From a bacterium (GTDB lineage: Bacteria > Bacteroidota > Bacteroidia > CAILMK01 > JACPUW01): a stretch of DNA of 48,668 nucleotides. The DNA is taken from the NCBI GenBank assembly GCA_016124515.1, contig WGNN01000013.1, positions 1 to 48,668 on the forward strand, read 5' to 3'. Positions 18,285 to 27,600 of the stretch are shown in pieces. Each line of letters begins with the position of its first letter. Position 1 is the stretch's first letter. Under the pieces are notes generated by a model. The model was not told the origin of the DNA. It ran no database searches and saw only the letters and a program-made list of their open reading frames with translations. The position numbers and the translations under genes are program-made.

Positions 18285-19608
18285 CGAATTTCCGGACTTT
18301 CGAAGCGCTTCCATCACTGCTTTCGGCTTTTACCAAATAGGTTCCGGCAGGCAGTTCTGTAGCAAAATACCCGCTGAAGTGGGTGTTTATAATTTGTTTG
18401 CCCGAAATGGTATAGATGGCCAATTCAATTGTTTGGGATTCGGTGCAGCTAATAGCCACTGCATGATAGCTTTGACTGATTTTAATAGGCAACTCAGCAG
18501 TCGGTACAATACCGCCCGGGGTGTATGACAAAAATTTGAACAAACCACTGTTGTCGGTGCCAAGCCATATATGGCCCGCGCCATCTTTGGCAATGGCAGA
18601 TAGCTCGTCGGGCAGCGGTGAGTTGGTAGAGTTTACCTGATGCCAAACCATTTCACCGTTTTCATTGCTCAGGTAGCGCAAGCCGCCATTCAGCTCAAAA
18701 ATCATCCAAGGATAGCCGCTATTGTCAAACACCACATCTTTTACTTCATTTAATATGGGTTTTATTTTGTCGTTTGGCAAAACTATAATGGTGTCGCCGT
18801 GAATTTTGGCTATTCCCTTGCCGGTAATGGCCCAAATAGTGTCGTTGGGACCTGTGCGCAGTCTTTTTATGCTTGTATTTTTCAATTTGGCCGGAGCTTC
18901 ACCCAGGTCAAAATGTTGCCAATTGTTGCCAATTTTCCTGTAAATATTATTTCCGCTCGATAAATAAATACCTCCGGTTGAAGTGCTTGTAACATGTTCT
19001 ATCTTCCATTCGGTAATGTTGGTGATGTTGCCTTTGTTGCGTCGGCGCCATTTGCCATAGCCGTCAAACATTACCAAACCACTGTCGGTAGCGAGCAGCA
19101 CAAGCGAGTCGCCTTGGGTGTGAATACCATTAACGCGGGGCAAAAAAGGATAACTGCTATCGGGGCCCATCACTGCTACCGGTTCAAGTTTAGGTACCTT
19201 CATTACATAGCGGCTGTTGAGGCGGTACAGGCCACCATAGCTTTTGGTAAAACTATTATAGTCAGTAAAAAAAGAAACCGGTGCTTCCAACTCGGCAAAG
19301 TGGTAAACTTCATTGCCTTCAAGCTCGTTGATTTGCCACCAAAAGCTTGTGCCATCTTCTTGCCACCATTTGAGCAAACCATCTTTGTAAGTGCCTATCC
19401 ACAAGGTATCGCCCTTGCCAAAATACATGGTTTTTATGGTCGCATTTTCATTGCCATACAAGCTGGGCGGAAATGCCTTGTCTGAAGCTTTTCCACTGAA
19501 TTGTTCAAAATCAAAATATTGGGCCTGCGCGCTTTGCCATTGACCAATTGATAATAAAATTAAAAACAGGGGGAGCCATTGCTTTACGCTTCTCATTTGC
19601 TCTGACAT
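18274..19608 (-). CDS. Beta-propeller T9SS cargo protein, type A sorting domain
   Basis: The ORF extends to 19683, but the ATG at 19608 (or 19596) gives a normal signal peptide (WLPLFLILLSIGQWQSAQAQ), about 444 residues. The body has repeated blade motifs such as LWIGTYKDGLLKWW and IWLGTDNSGLFKF, the W-[IV]-G-T-x-x-x-G-L-x-x-[FW] signature of two-component-regulator-type propellers. Here they stand alone without kinase domains. The last ~75 residues form a type A sorting domain (AIYTISGKQII, LPAGTYLVKAES, KVRKFVIY). It is probably secreted and surface-attached; a ligand cannot be inferred. It overlaps the mltF-like gene tail to tail by 11 bases. Confidence 0.8.
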   Translation of the reverse strand: MSEQMRSVKQWLPLFLILLSIGQWQSAQAQYFDFEQFSGKASDKAFPPSLYGNENATIKTMYFGKGDTLWIGTYKDGLLKWWQEDGTSFWWQINELEGNEVYHFAELEAPVSFFTDYNSFTKSYGGLYRLNSRYVMKVPKLEPVAVMGPDSSYPFLPRVNGIHTQGDSLVLLATDSGLVMFDGYGKWRRRNKGNITNITEWKIEHVTSTSTGGIYLSSGNNIYRKIGNNWQHFDLGEAPAKLKNTSIKRLRTGPNDTIWAITGKGIAKIHGDTIIVLPNDKIKPILNEVKDVVFDNSGYPWMIFELNGGLRYLSNENGEMVWHQVNSTNSPLPDELSAIAKDGAGHIWLGTDNSGLFKFLSYTPGGIVPTAELPIKISQSYHAVAISCTESQTIELAIYTISGKQIINTHFSGYFATELPAGTYLVKAESSDGSASKVRKFVIY

Positions 19609-19634
19609 ATCGATGCTTTTGCTTTGTTTTATAC

Positions 19635-19642
19635 TAAATTTG
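19635..19642 (+). promoter_or_regulatory. Candidate promoter -7 box for elbB-like gene (TAAATTTG)
   Basis: This is an exact TAnnTTTG match 34 bases before the ATG at 19677. No well-placed TTTG is seen at -33. Confidence 0.4.
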
Positions 19643-19676
19643 GCCTTTTTCAACTGAAAATTAAAAGTGTAAAGGT

Positions 19677-20387
19677 ATGTCAAATAAGCTTAAAATAGGC
19701 GTGTTGCTTTCGGGTTGTGGTGTGTATGATGGTTCAGAAATTCATGAGGCAGTTTTAACTCTTTTGGCCATTGAACAACAAGGTGCGCAGGCTGTATGCA
19801 TAGCACTCGATGTAAAGCAACACCACGTGGTTAACCACCTGAACGGTAAGGAAATGAATGAAGAGCGCAACGTGCTGATAGAATCGGCCAGAATAGCTCG
19901 CGGCGAGATCCAATCGCTTGATAATTTTGATAGCAACAGCATTGATGCCCTTGCTATTCCCGGCGGATTTGGTGCGGCCAAAAATCTTTCGAAGTGGGCT
20001 TTTGCCGGCCACAAAGGCGAAATCAATCCGCAGGTAAAAGATTTAATCGTGAAATGTTTTGACGCCAAAAAACCCATTGCGGCTATGTGCATGGGGCCTA
20101 CTGTTGTAGCCAAAGCATTGGCCGAAAAAGGCGCAAGTGAAAAATTGACCGTAGGAAGCGTAAATTCCAGTTCGCCATACGACATTTCTGATATAAGCAA
20201 TGGAATGAATGCACTTGGAGCCGATGCACAAATGGCCGAAGCTTACGAAGCGGTGGTTGACACCAAAAACCTGATAGTGAGCAGCCCTTGCTACATGATG
20301 GACGCCACTATTTTAATGGTGAATGAAGGTATTCAGCAGGCCATTAAAAAGCTCGTAGGTTTGGTAGAGTTGGCCAAAACCACTTGA
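19677..20387 (+). CDS. elbB: ElbB/ES1-family DJ-1-like protein (isoprenoid biosynthesis glyoxalase)
   Basis: This is a 236-residue member of the class I amidotransferase-like/DJ-1 superfamily, ES1 branch. It has the hallmark GVLLSGCGVYDGSEIHEAV start, VVNHLNGKEMNEERNVLIESARIARG, the ALAIPGGFGAAKNLS loop and the nucleophile-elbow Cys in AMCMGPT. E. coli ElbB is linked to isoprenoid metabolism and has weak glyoxalase activity, so the precise role is unsettled. Length is normal for the family (about 220). The ATG at 19677 follows a good -7 box. It converges on a lipoprotein gene with a 36-base gap. Confidence 0.88.
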   Translation: MSNKLKIGVLLSGCGVYDGSEIHEAVLTLLAIEQQGAQAVCIALDVKQHHVVNHLNGKEMNEERNVLIESARIARGEIQSLDNFDSNSIDALAIPGGFGAAKNLSKWAFAGHKGEINPQVKDLIVKCFDAKKPIAAMCMGPTVVAKALAEKGASEKLTVGSVNSSSPYDISDISNGMNALGADAQMAEAYEAVVDTKNLIVSSPCYMMDATILMVNEGIQQAIKKLVGLVELAKTT

Positions 20388-20423
20388 TTTTTTTTGAGTT
20401 GCCCTGAAACTTGACCTTTTAAC

Positions 20424-21053
20424 TCAACTTTCTATTTCTTCGGTTTCGCCGTAATAGAAGCGAAGACTCTTAACCACTTGATCCAATTGCTCGCGGTATT
20501 TTGGCTCCACGGCGGTTTGGTCTTTAATGTCAATGCTTATCATTACGTCTTTGGCAATTTGAGAATAAGTAGCTTCATTGCCGCTTTTGCACAAACTGCC
20601 ATTGCTGCCATTGGCAAAGGTATAATCGAGGCTTTCGTCGCAAAGGTCTTTGTAAATAGAGAGCAGGTCGCTGCTTATTTCTTCGCCATAAACGCTTACT
20701 TCGGCTTTGCTGTCGGGAATTTCTATAATAAACCCATCGCCATTGCCGCTTTTGTCTATGCCTTTCCAGCTTTGGGGAATATCAATGGCAAATTTGAATC
20801 TAAGACTGTGGAGTGTTTTTAAGCCACGTGCTTTGTCGGTTGAGTGGGCGGGTACCACTTCGGCTTCATCAGTTATCAGCTCTTTGTCGGCTTTGTTTTC
20901 GGTGCTGTTTTTGGTGGAATTTGGGCTGGCTTCAGCTTCTTCTGCAAGGCTGTTTTGCAGGGTATCGGGCGTTTCAGTTGATTTTTTGGTAGAAGAATTT
21001 CCGCAGGCGGCAGAAATAAATAATAGGCAGGAATAAATAAGTAAGTTGCGCAT
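20424..21053 (-). CDS. Small lipoprotein, hypothetical
   Basis: The protein is about 209 residues, with the ATG at 21053; the ORF-track start at 21059 is a GTG. The signal ends in the lipobox ISAAC, so it is a lipoprotein. Residues about 18-75 are a Ser/Thr/Glu-rich disordered linker. The folded part (about 80-205) begins LHSLRFKFAIDIPQSWKGI, a common start of small periplasmic domains with a 'P-x-x-W' turn. It contains two cysteines (LCDESLDYTF, GSLCKSG) that may form a disulfide. I do not recognise a named family. It lies 11 bases downstream of the SRPBCC gene stop... on the same strand, so the two are probably cotranscribed. Confidence 0.65.
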   Translation of the reverse strand: MRNLLIYSCLLFISAACGNSSTKKSTETPDTLQNSLAEEAEASPNSTKNSTENKADKELITDEAEVVPAHSTDKARGLKTLHSLRFKFAIDIPQSWKGIDKSGNGDGFIIEIPDSKAEVSVYGEEISSDLLSIYKDLCDESLDYTFANGSNGSLCKSGNEATYSQIAKDVMISIDIKDQTAVEPKYREQLDQVVKSLRFYYGETEEIES

Positions 21054-21070
21054 AAACACCTTTTTGGTGC

Positions 21071-21565
21071 TTACAAACTTACATATTGTTCCAGGTTGTA
21101 GAGTTCTTTTTTAATTCCTTGTTTGTTGCCCGATATGGCCAATGTGCTGCGCAGAAGCAATTTTTCTACCCGCGTAAATTCTTTGATGGACAACACACTG
21201 TTTTCGTCATTACCAAAAAGCGTGTACACACGTTTCTTTTCAATATTGAGTTCGGGGTCGGTAATTTTTAAGACGAGCTTTTCACCGTCAACCTTCTCAA
21301 TAATTTCCATTACGGTTTGGGTACCCACTTTGGAGTACTCAATCCATTTGGTACCGTCGGGGTCAATCATTTCTACCCGATGTACTTCATCTTTCATTTG
21401 CGGGAATAAATCCACATTCGTGATGCGTTCCCACAATTCTGTTTTGGAGCAATTAAACTCTTTAGACAATTCTGAACTTTGTTCGACAGGGGCACAGAAA
21501 CCCACCAATACGAATGAAAAACCTAGAGCCAGCAGAATGCCTACGAAAAAAAATAAAGATCTCAC
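21071..21565 (-). CDS. SRPBCC-family (START-like) membrane-anchored protein
   Basis: The ORF track gives 226 residues from 21751, but the upstream part looks non-coding. A consensus promoter at 21589-21619 lies just before a GTG at 21565, giving 165 residues starting VRSLFFFVGILLALGFSFVLVGF, one membrane helix. Residues about 35-150 match the polyketide cyclase/SRPBCC pattern: FNCSKTELWERITNVDLFPQM, VHRVEMIDPDGTKWIEY, KITDPE and a C-terminal helix. Such folds bind hydrophobic ligands; no ligand can be named. The lipoprotein gene follows 17 bases downstream and is probably in the same transcript. Confidence 0.75.
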   Translation of the reverse strand: MRSLFFFVGILLALGFSFVLVGFCAPVEQSSELSKEFNCSKTELWERITNVDLFPQMKDEVHRVEMIDPDGTKWIEYSKVGTQTVMEIIEKVDGEKLVLKITDPELNIEKKRVYTLFGNDENSVLSIKEFTRVEKLLLRSTLAISGNKQGIKKELYNLEQYVSL

Positions 21566-21588
21566 TTTAACGCCGTTGTATTTGAAGG

Positions 21589-21619
21589 CAAATATATCCC
21601 AATGTTTGAAACAACCAAA
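21589..21619 (-). promoter_or_regulatory. Consensus Bacteroidetes promoter TTTG-N19-TATATTTG
   Basis: On the minus strand TTTG (21619-21616), exactly 19 bases, then TATATTTG (21596-21589) match the -33 and -7 boxes perfectly. Transcription should start near 21582, about 17 bases before the GTG at 21565. This is the cleanest promoter in the window and fixes the start of the SRPBCC gene. Confidence 0.75.
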
Positions 21620-21883
21620 TAAAATCGCATTTAAGTTGCTGAAAAACAGAAGGTAGTTGAATGCGACATGCTTGCATGAAAGAAGCAATATGGGCCGAAA
21701 CAATGCAGTGGAGCGGTTTTTCGTCGAATTAAAATAGCCTTTTTTAGCCAATAAACGCAGTTTTTTAGTTGGAGTGAGAAATGCTCTTCACTTGTGGATA
21801 AAAAAATTAATTCGCCGAAAGTGCGGTTGGTTAACGGAAAAATAATCTATATTTATCTTTTACAATTAAGGATTCAGCCTCTG
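21620..21883. other. Divergent intergenic region between SRPBCC and SulP genes
   Basis: Beyond the minus-strand promoter I see a weak plus-strand -7 box, TATATTTA at 21848-21855 with TTG about 18 bases upstream. It would start transcription near 21862, just before the ATG choices for sulP at 21884 and 21902, and it argues against the GTG at 21794. No RNA gene is seen. Confidence 0.4.
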
Positions 21884-24142
21884 ATGAGGCATCTTCAGCT
21901 AATGTTTATCCAAAATCACATACCCACTCCCTGGGGAAAGGGAAGTTCGGCGAATATCCGCTACGATTTGTCGGCGGGTTTGAGCGTAGCCTTGGTGGCT
22001 TTGCCACTTTGTTTGGGCAAGGCCCTGGCCTCCGGTGTGCCACTGTCATCGGGCATAGTAGCCGTGGTGGTTAGTGGTTTGTTGTTCTCCTTGTTTTCGG
22101 GTTCGCAGGTGGCTGTTAAAGGGCCTGCCGCCGGTCTCATTGTAGTTACCCTGGGGGCAATGGAATATTTTGATACAGGAAATATTATTGAAACTTTTAA
22201 ACTGGTTTTACCTATTTATATATGCGCCGGTGCGGTTCTGTTATTGTTAGGTATTTTCAAAATGGGCAAACTGGCGGATTTTTTTCCTACTTCTGTGGTG
22301 CGTGGAATGCTGGCGGCCATTGGTGTTATCATTTTTGCCAAGCAGCTCGATATTGGTTTTTTGGGTGAAAAGTCACCCTTTAAACACACCTTGGAAATTA
22401 TTTCAAACCTCGGCTATTATATCAGCCACATCAATCCGGTGGTTACCATTATCACAGTCAATTCGCTGGTTATTATGCTTTTGCTGCCGCGCTTAAAACT
22501 CAGAATTCTCAAAATACTTCCGCCTCCCGTTTGGGTTATGTTGTTGTCGGTACCTATGGTTTTTATGTTTAACCTAACCCAAAATCGCGAGTTGCACATG
22601 CTGGGCCGCAGTATACATCTTGGCCCCGATTTATTGATAAACCTGCCTGAAAATATCATTGCAGATGTCATTTTCCCTGATTTCTCGCAGATTGGCAATC
22701 CAATGTTTTGGTTTTTTGTGCTTTTGGTTGGTTTGGTTTCTGTAATAGAACACCTGGCCTCGGCCAAGGCGGTAGAAAGTCTTGACCCCTACAAAAGAAA
22801 GGCCGGTATGAACAGGGAATTAATTTGTTCGGGGCTCGCTACTATGGTTTCAGGTTTGGTTGGTGGCTTGCCGGTTATTGCGGTTATTGCGCCCAGCACG
22901 GTGAATATTAACCAAGGGGCACGCACGGTTTGGGCTTCGTTTTACCAAGGGCTTTTTGTTTTTGCTTTCGTTTTTTTCTTTGGCCGCTATATAGAGTTTG
23001 TACCACTTGCTGCCTTGTCTGCCATACTTATTCACACAAGTTTCAAATTGGTTTCGCCAAAAGTATTTAAAGATTCGTACCTGCGTGGTGGCGAGCAGTT
23101 TATTATATTATTAGGAACCATGTTTGCCATACTCAGCTATGGCTTGGTTAGCGGTATTGCCTTGGGTATTGGCCTCACATTGCTTATTCACAGCCTTAAG
23201 TCAGGTATGTCTGTCAAGTTGTTTTTTCGCTATTTGCTAAGGCCTGGAATCAGGGTGATACATGAAAATGAAGACATTATTATAAAACTAAAAGGAATTG
23301 CCAACTTCTTTAACATACTCAAAATAAAAAAACTGATAGAAGCCGTACCCGGTGGTAAACACATTTTATTAGAATTTTCGTCAGCCAGGTTGGTTGACCA
23401 TACCGTTTTGGAGTATGCCCACAAGCACAGCAAAGAATACAACAGGTTGGGCGGCAATATGGAATTGGTGGGGCTCGATGTGCATACCACCTCAAGCACA
23501 CATCCTTTTTCGCTGCATGTAAATTTGCCCAAGAAAAGGCGTTTGTCGCGAAGGCAACAACATTTGCAACTTTACGCACAAGAAAACAATTGGCAGTTTC
23601 AGCCCGAACTCAACTGGCATACCACACAGTTTGACCGCTATAATTTTTTTGCAGCCCGTCCGGTTGAGTTTGAAAAAAACATTATTACCGGAACCTACCA
23701 AAACCTTGGGCTCACCTGGCGAATTAGCGATATTACTTTTGACGAAGGCGCCTTGGTTGCCAAAGAGGTGTTTCACACCACGGTGCATTTAATTGAACTC
23801 CCTTTCGAACTCCCCACTTTTTCGCTTGAAAAAGAACATTTTACTGATAAGGTGCTGGCCCTTGCCGGTTTCAATGATATTGACTTTGACAGAAACGACC
23901 TTTTTTCAAAATCATTTTTGCTACATGGCGACAACAAGCCGGCTATAGAAAGCTGGTTTACCGAAGAGCTGCGCGATTTTTTTCTCAACCACGAAATCTA
24001 CCACCTGGAGAGTGCCGGCAAGTCACTCATGCTGTTTCAGTACTTCAGGCTGGCGAGTGTAGAAAACATCAAAAAGATGGTTGACTTTGGTGACGAACTC
24101 ATGGGCGTGTTGCACAAAATACACCTTGCACAAGCCAATTGA
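21884..24142 (+). CDS. SulP-family anion transporter with STAS domain and extra C-terminal domain
   Basis: This inner-membrane anion (sulfate/bicarbonate-type) transporter is about 752 residues. The membrane part spans about 25-440, with the family signature DLSAGLSVALVALPLCLG, GSQVAVKGPAAG and VVRGMLAAIGVIIFAKQLD. A STAS domain follows (about 455-545; HILLEFSSARLVDHTVLE). After it comes a further ~190-residue domain starting RRQQHLQLYAQENNWQFQP. That domain has the sequence ISD..F..G....KEVFHTTVHLIELP, an F-N-D-I-D-F strand and a final helix pair. It is not part of ordinary SulP proteins and resembles an uncharacterised stand-alone family. The start could also be 21902 or the GTG at 21794. 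The stop is one base from the convergent NTF2-like gene. Confidence 0.88.
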   Translation: MRHLQLMFIQNHIPTPWGKGSSANIRYDLSAGLSVALVALPLCLGKALASGVPLSSGIVAVVVSGLLFSLFSGSQVAVKGPAAGLIVVTLGAMEYFDTGNIIETFKLVLPIYICAGAVLLLLGIFKMGKLADFFPTSVVRGMLAAIGVIIFAKQLDIGFLGEKSPFKHTLEIISNLGYYISHINPVVTIITVNSLVIMLLLPRLKLRILKILPPPVWVMLLSVPMVFMFNLTQNRELHMLGRSIHLGPDLLINLPENIIADVIFPDFSQIGNPMFWFFVLLVGLVSVIEHLASAKAVESLDPYKRKAGMNRELICSGLATMVSGLVGGLPVIAVIAPSTVNINQGARTVWASFYQGLFVFAFVFFFGRYIEFVPLAALSAILIHTSFKLVSPKVFKDSYLRGGEQFIILLGTMFAILSYGLVSGIALGIGLTLLIHSLKSGMSVKLFFRYLLRPGIRVIHENEDIIIKLKGIANFFNILKIKKLIEAVPGGKHILLEFSSARLVDHTVLEYAHKHSKEYNRLGGNMELVGLDVHTTSSTHPFSLHVNLPKKRRLSRRQQHLQLYAQENNWQFQPELNWHTTQFDRYNFFAARPVEFEKNIITGTYQNLGLTWRISDITFDEGALVAKEVFHTTVHLIELPFELPTFSLEKEHFTDKVLALAGFNDIDFDRNDLFSKSFLLHGDNKPAIESWFTEELRDFFLNHEIYHLESAGKSLMLFQYFRLASVENIKKMVDFGDELMGVLHKIHLAQAN

Positions 24143-24143
24143 A

Positions 24144-24686
24144 TCAGTTGCCCAGGTACTGCGCCGGAATTTTCATTCCCTGCACTTCGTTTTCCCAGGT
24201 GCAGTTGAGTATCCACCAGCGTTTGCCATCAAAAAATAGCTGAAACAAATTGACACCGCGTACTTGATAGCCTTTTTGGTCGGGCGAACTTTTGATGACA
24301 TAGGTGCTTAAAACCTGCGCTATATGTCCCACCATATCTGTTTTTGTAAAAGTTTCCACTTCGTAGAACGAGCTTATTTTGCCGTGGTTTGACGAGAGTT
24401 TGATAAATTCATCACAATCCATTGATATTTCTTCGGCAGTTGAGTCGTTTGATGGCGTTACCATTACCAGTTTGGCTTCCGGATGCCACAGGCTTTTGAA
24501 ACGAGTCCAATCGCGTTCTTCGTTGGCTTCGCCCGATATTACTTCGTACAAGGCATTTATTATGGCTTCAATGCTTTCTACATCTTTGGGGTTGGCAGGT
24601 TTTATTTCATACGCACCGTGCTGTGCAAAGGCATTGGCTGTGCTCAGCGCCAACACAAGGGCAAGTATAGATAATTTCAATTTCAT
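24144..24686 (-). CDS. Secreted NTF2-like protein
   Basis: The protein is 180 residues, with a signal peptide ending NAFAQ (about 22) and then an NTF2-like alpha+beta barrel. It shows an N-terminal helix pair (SIEAIINALYEVISGEANEERDW), FKSLWHPEAKLVMV, and later strands VLSTYVIKSS, GVNLFQLFFDGKRWWILNCTW. This is the SnoaL/NTF2 layout of small cone-shaped folds. No catalytic residues are conserved enough to assign an activity. It starts 12 bases after the stop of the giant FN3 gene on the same strand, so it may be cotranscribed with it. Confidence 0.78.
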   Translation of the reverse strand: MKLKLSILALVLALSTANAFAQHGAYEIKPANPKDVESIEAIINALYEVISGEANEERDWTRFKSLWHPEAKLVMVTPSNDSTAEEISMDCDEFIKLSSNHGKISSFYEVETFTKTDMVGHIAQVLSTYVIKSSPDQKGYQVRGVNLFQLFFDGKRWWILNCTWENEVQGMKIPAQYLGN

Positions 24687-24698
24687 GTTGCAAAGCTA

Positions 24699-27600
24699 TT
24701 ACCGCAGCACCATTACACTTCCGGTTTTTGTATAGGTTTCGCCATTGGTGGTGGTAAGTTCTATATAATATAAGTACACACCCAGTGGAACAAACTCCTG
24801 ATTTACTGTGCGTCCATCCCAAGGCACTCCGCGGTTGGTTTCATAAAGTACCTGCCCCCAGCGGTTGTATATACGCATGGTATAAATGTTGGGAATAAAG
24901 GCACCTTTTGGTCCGAACGCATCGTTGAGTCCTTTGCTCATATCGGGTGTAAATGCAGTTGGAATGTAAATTAGCGGTTCTTGGGTAATACAAATGGTGG
25001 TTGACCAGGCCACTGCATTTTCTCCGCCTTTTTGCTCCATGGCCTTTACGCGGTAGCAATAAGTCATAAATGAATCATTGAGTCCTGTATCTACAAATGC
25101 GGTAAATCGAGAATCGATATTGGCCACAAACTCAAAGCCTGAAGAGTCGGTAGATCGGTAAATTTCATAGTGATCTACACTGTCTTGCCAATTTACATAT
25201 TCGTTCCATTTTATTGAATTGGCTCCTTTCAGGTTTCCGCCGTACAACGATAGGATGCATGCTTCGTTACTTGCGGGTCCAATGTTGTCACAATTGTCTT
25301 CAACCGCTATTTGGTAACAGTAGTTGGAGAAATTGTCGAGATTGGTAGAGTCCACATCGCTGGTATTGGCTACCTCAGATTTTTTCACAAGACTGTAATC
25401 TGTTTCGTTGAATTTCTTGCGCATGATGTTGTAGGTTCTGGCGTCGTAGTTGAGGCTCTTGTTCCATTTTAAGCGCACACCCAGGTTGTGGCTAAGTACC
25501 GACGCCGAGCTCAGATAAACCGGATCGGGCCGGCCGCGGTCTATGCCCATTGCCGTATCGGAATTTGAAGTGCTTGAGTAACTCAAATCTTTGCTTATGG
25601 CATTTATATAGTACTCATATATGGTGGTGTCGCAGCCAATATTTGTGTCTTGAAAGTTGAAAATACTGTCGCTACGTGTCTTGCCCACCTTCAGGGTTTT
25701 TATCAGGTTGTTGTCGCGGTAAATTTCAAAATCCTTCACGTTCCAGCCTCGGTAGTTCATCCAGGTCAGGTCTATTTGCGAGCCATTGCGCAGGGCATCA
25801 AGTGCCACGGGGCGGTGCACAGGAGAGGGTTTGGGCTGCGCGTTTCCGCATGAGTCGGTTACCGTTATTCTAAATTCCCAGGTATTGCGCACAGGTGCGC
25901 CAAGGGTATTGTCGGTGTAGCTCAGTCCGGTCACGTTTTCTACCAAGGTATCCCACACATTGTCGTTGTAGGCTTTGTAGCTTATGGTGTAGTATTTGGC
26001 GTCTTTCGAAGCACTTGCATTCCAGTTGAGTTCAATTTGGTTTTTGTTCTTAAAAGTAACATATTGAATGGTGGTAGCTTTCGGCAAGGTGGTGTCAAAA
26101 CCTATTACGTTTTCAATATCTGATTGGCTGCTGATGCCAAATGGCGAGACCGCTTCCACATAAAAATCTATGGATTCGCCGCAGCCCACCGTAGAATCTT
26201 TAAAGTGGAACTGTGTGCCCGGAACGGTGCCGATTTTGGTGAAGCCCGCGCCTGCTACATTGCTGTAAATGTTGTAGTTGGAAACGTTGAATCCATAATA
26301 TTGCGACCACGACAAATCAGATTGCAGGTTCAAATTTTCAACTTGTAGTTGTATCGGCGCATGCAACATACTGGTATCGCCATCGCTGCCGCAGGTATTG
26401 GTCACCGTAAGTCGGTAATAGCCATATTTGTTTGTAGTATTGGTGGTGTAGGCAAATGTGGTATCGTTTCTATTGCTTTGTTGTGCTATGAGGGTGTAGG
26501 CTTTGTTCAGCGTATCGCGCCAGTAGAGGTTGTAGCCGGTAAAATATTTCTCTTCTGTGCGGTCCACCTTGTTCCATGTCAGCATCACTTCACCATTGGT
26601 TTCACCGGTTTTTGTTACGGTGGCATTTACCATCATCGGAGCTCCGGGCAGTGGCCTTATGTGTTGCCTAAAGGCTTGCGTATCGGTTTCTGAACGTTGT
26701 TTTATGTTGCTGTTGTAGGCTGTAATGCGGTAGGCGTAGTGCTCATTGCTCTGCACGTTGCTGTCAGCATAGGTTACAAAAGGCGACATTACGGTGTCAA
26801 TTACTTTCCAGGGTTTGCCGTCTATACTTCTATTGATAAAATACATGTCAACAGCGTTTTGCAATCCTTTGGGTTCTGTCCAGTTGAGATAGGTGGTCGG
26901 ATCGCAGGTGTCGCGCTTGTAGTTGAAAATAAAATTGCTTGCATCACCGCTAAAAGGCGAAATATGGCTGGCATTGCACGAGTCAATAGCCTCAATAGCA
27001 TAAGTGTAAATGCTGTCGCGGGCATTGCCTACAGCGGTTCGGTAAGTCGATTGGCGGATGACCGTGTCAAGAAATGTTCTGTTGCCGCTGCCGTCCACTT
27101 CATATACACGGTAGTATTTCACATCGCTGTTTTTGTCGTAGTTCCACCGCAGTTCCAGTGTTTTGCTGTTTACCACCGATGCAGCGTAAAAGTCGGGTGC
27201 AGGTGGTGTAATGGTGTCAAACGGAGTAAGGCTCACCCAGTTCGATGTAGTTGAGCGAATTCCTGATTTTTCGGTTGCTGTAATGCGGTAATTCACTTGT
27301 TGGTTGCAGCCTACATTTTGGTGGGTAAATGTGGTATCGCCGCCGGCCACAGCGCCAGCTCGCATCCAATTGCCATTGTTGTTGTATTCTACCTGATAGC
27401 TGTCAATGGCATAGCCAACAAAGGGGCGCCACACCAGGTGGTTTTCAAAATTGCCGGGTGTTCCGGTCAGGTGCACGGGTTTGAAATTATCCGACGGATT
27501 GGCATTAAGGCAGGAGTCGAGTGCTACTACTTTGTAAGAGAAGTAGTTGGTAGCCAAATTTACGGTGTCTAAATAAGTAGAGTTTTGTTTTTTGTAGGCA

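Noticed and set aside
18994-19485. 163-residue plus-strand ORF inside the propeller gene
   Set aside because: Antisense shadow; the minus strand shows propeller blades and a sorting domain.
20394-20427. TTGAGTT/AACTCAA repeat as bidirectional terminator between elbB and the lipoprotein gene
   Set aside because: The 20-base loop and T-run on the wrong side make it weak; it also runs into the stop codon of the lipoprotein gene.
26697-27254. 185-residue ORF opposite the giant FN3 gene, and many similar plus-strand ORFs across 25.6-32.3 kb
   Set aside because: They are antisense shadows of a clear repeat-bearing coding sequence, with no signal, motif or ribosome site of their own.
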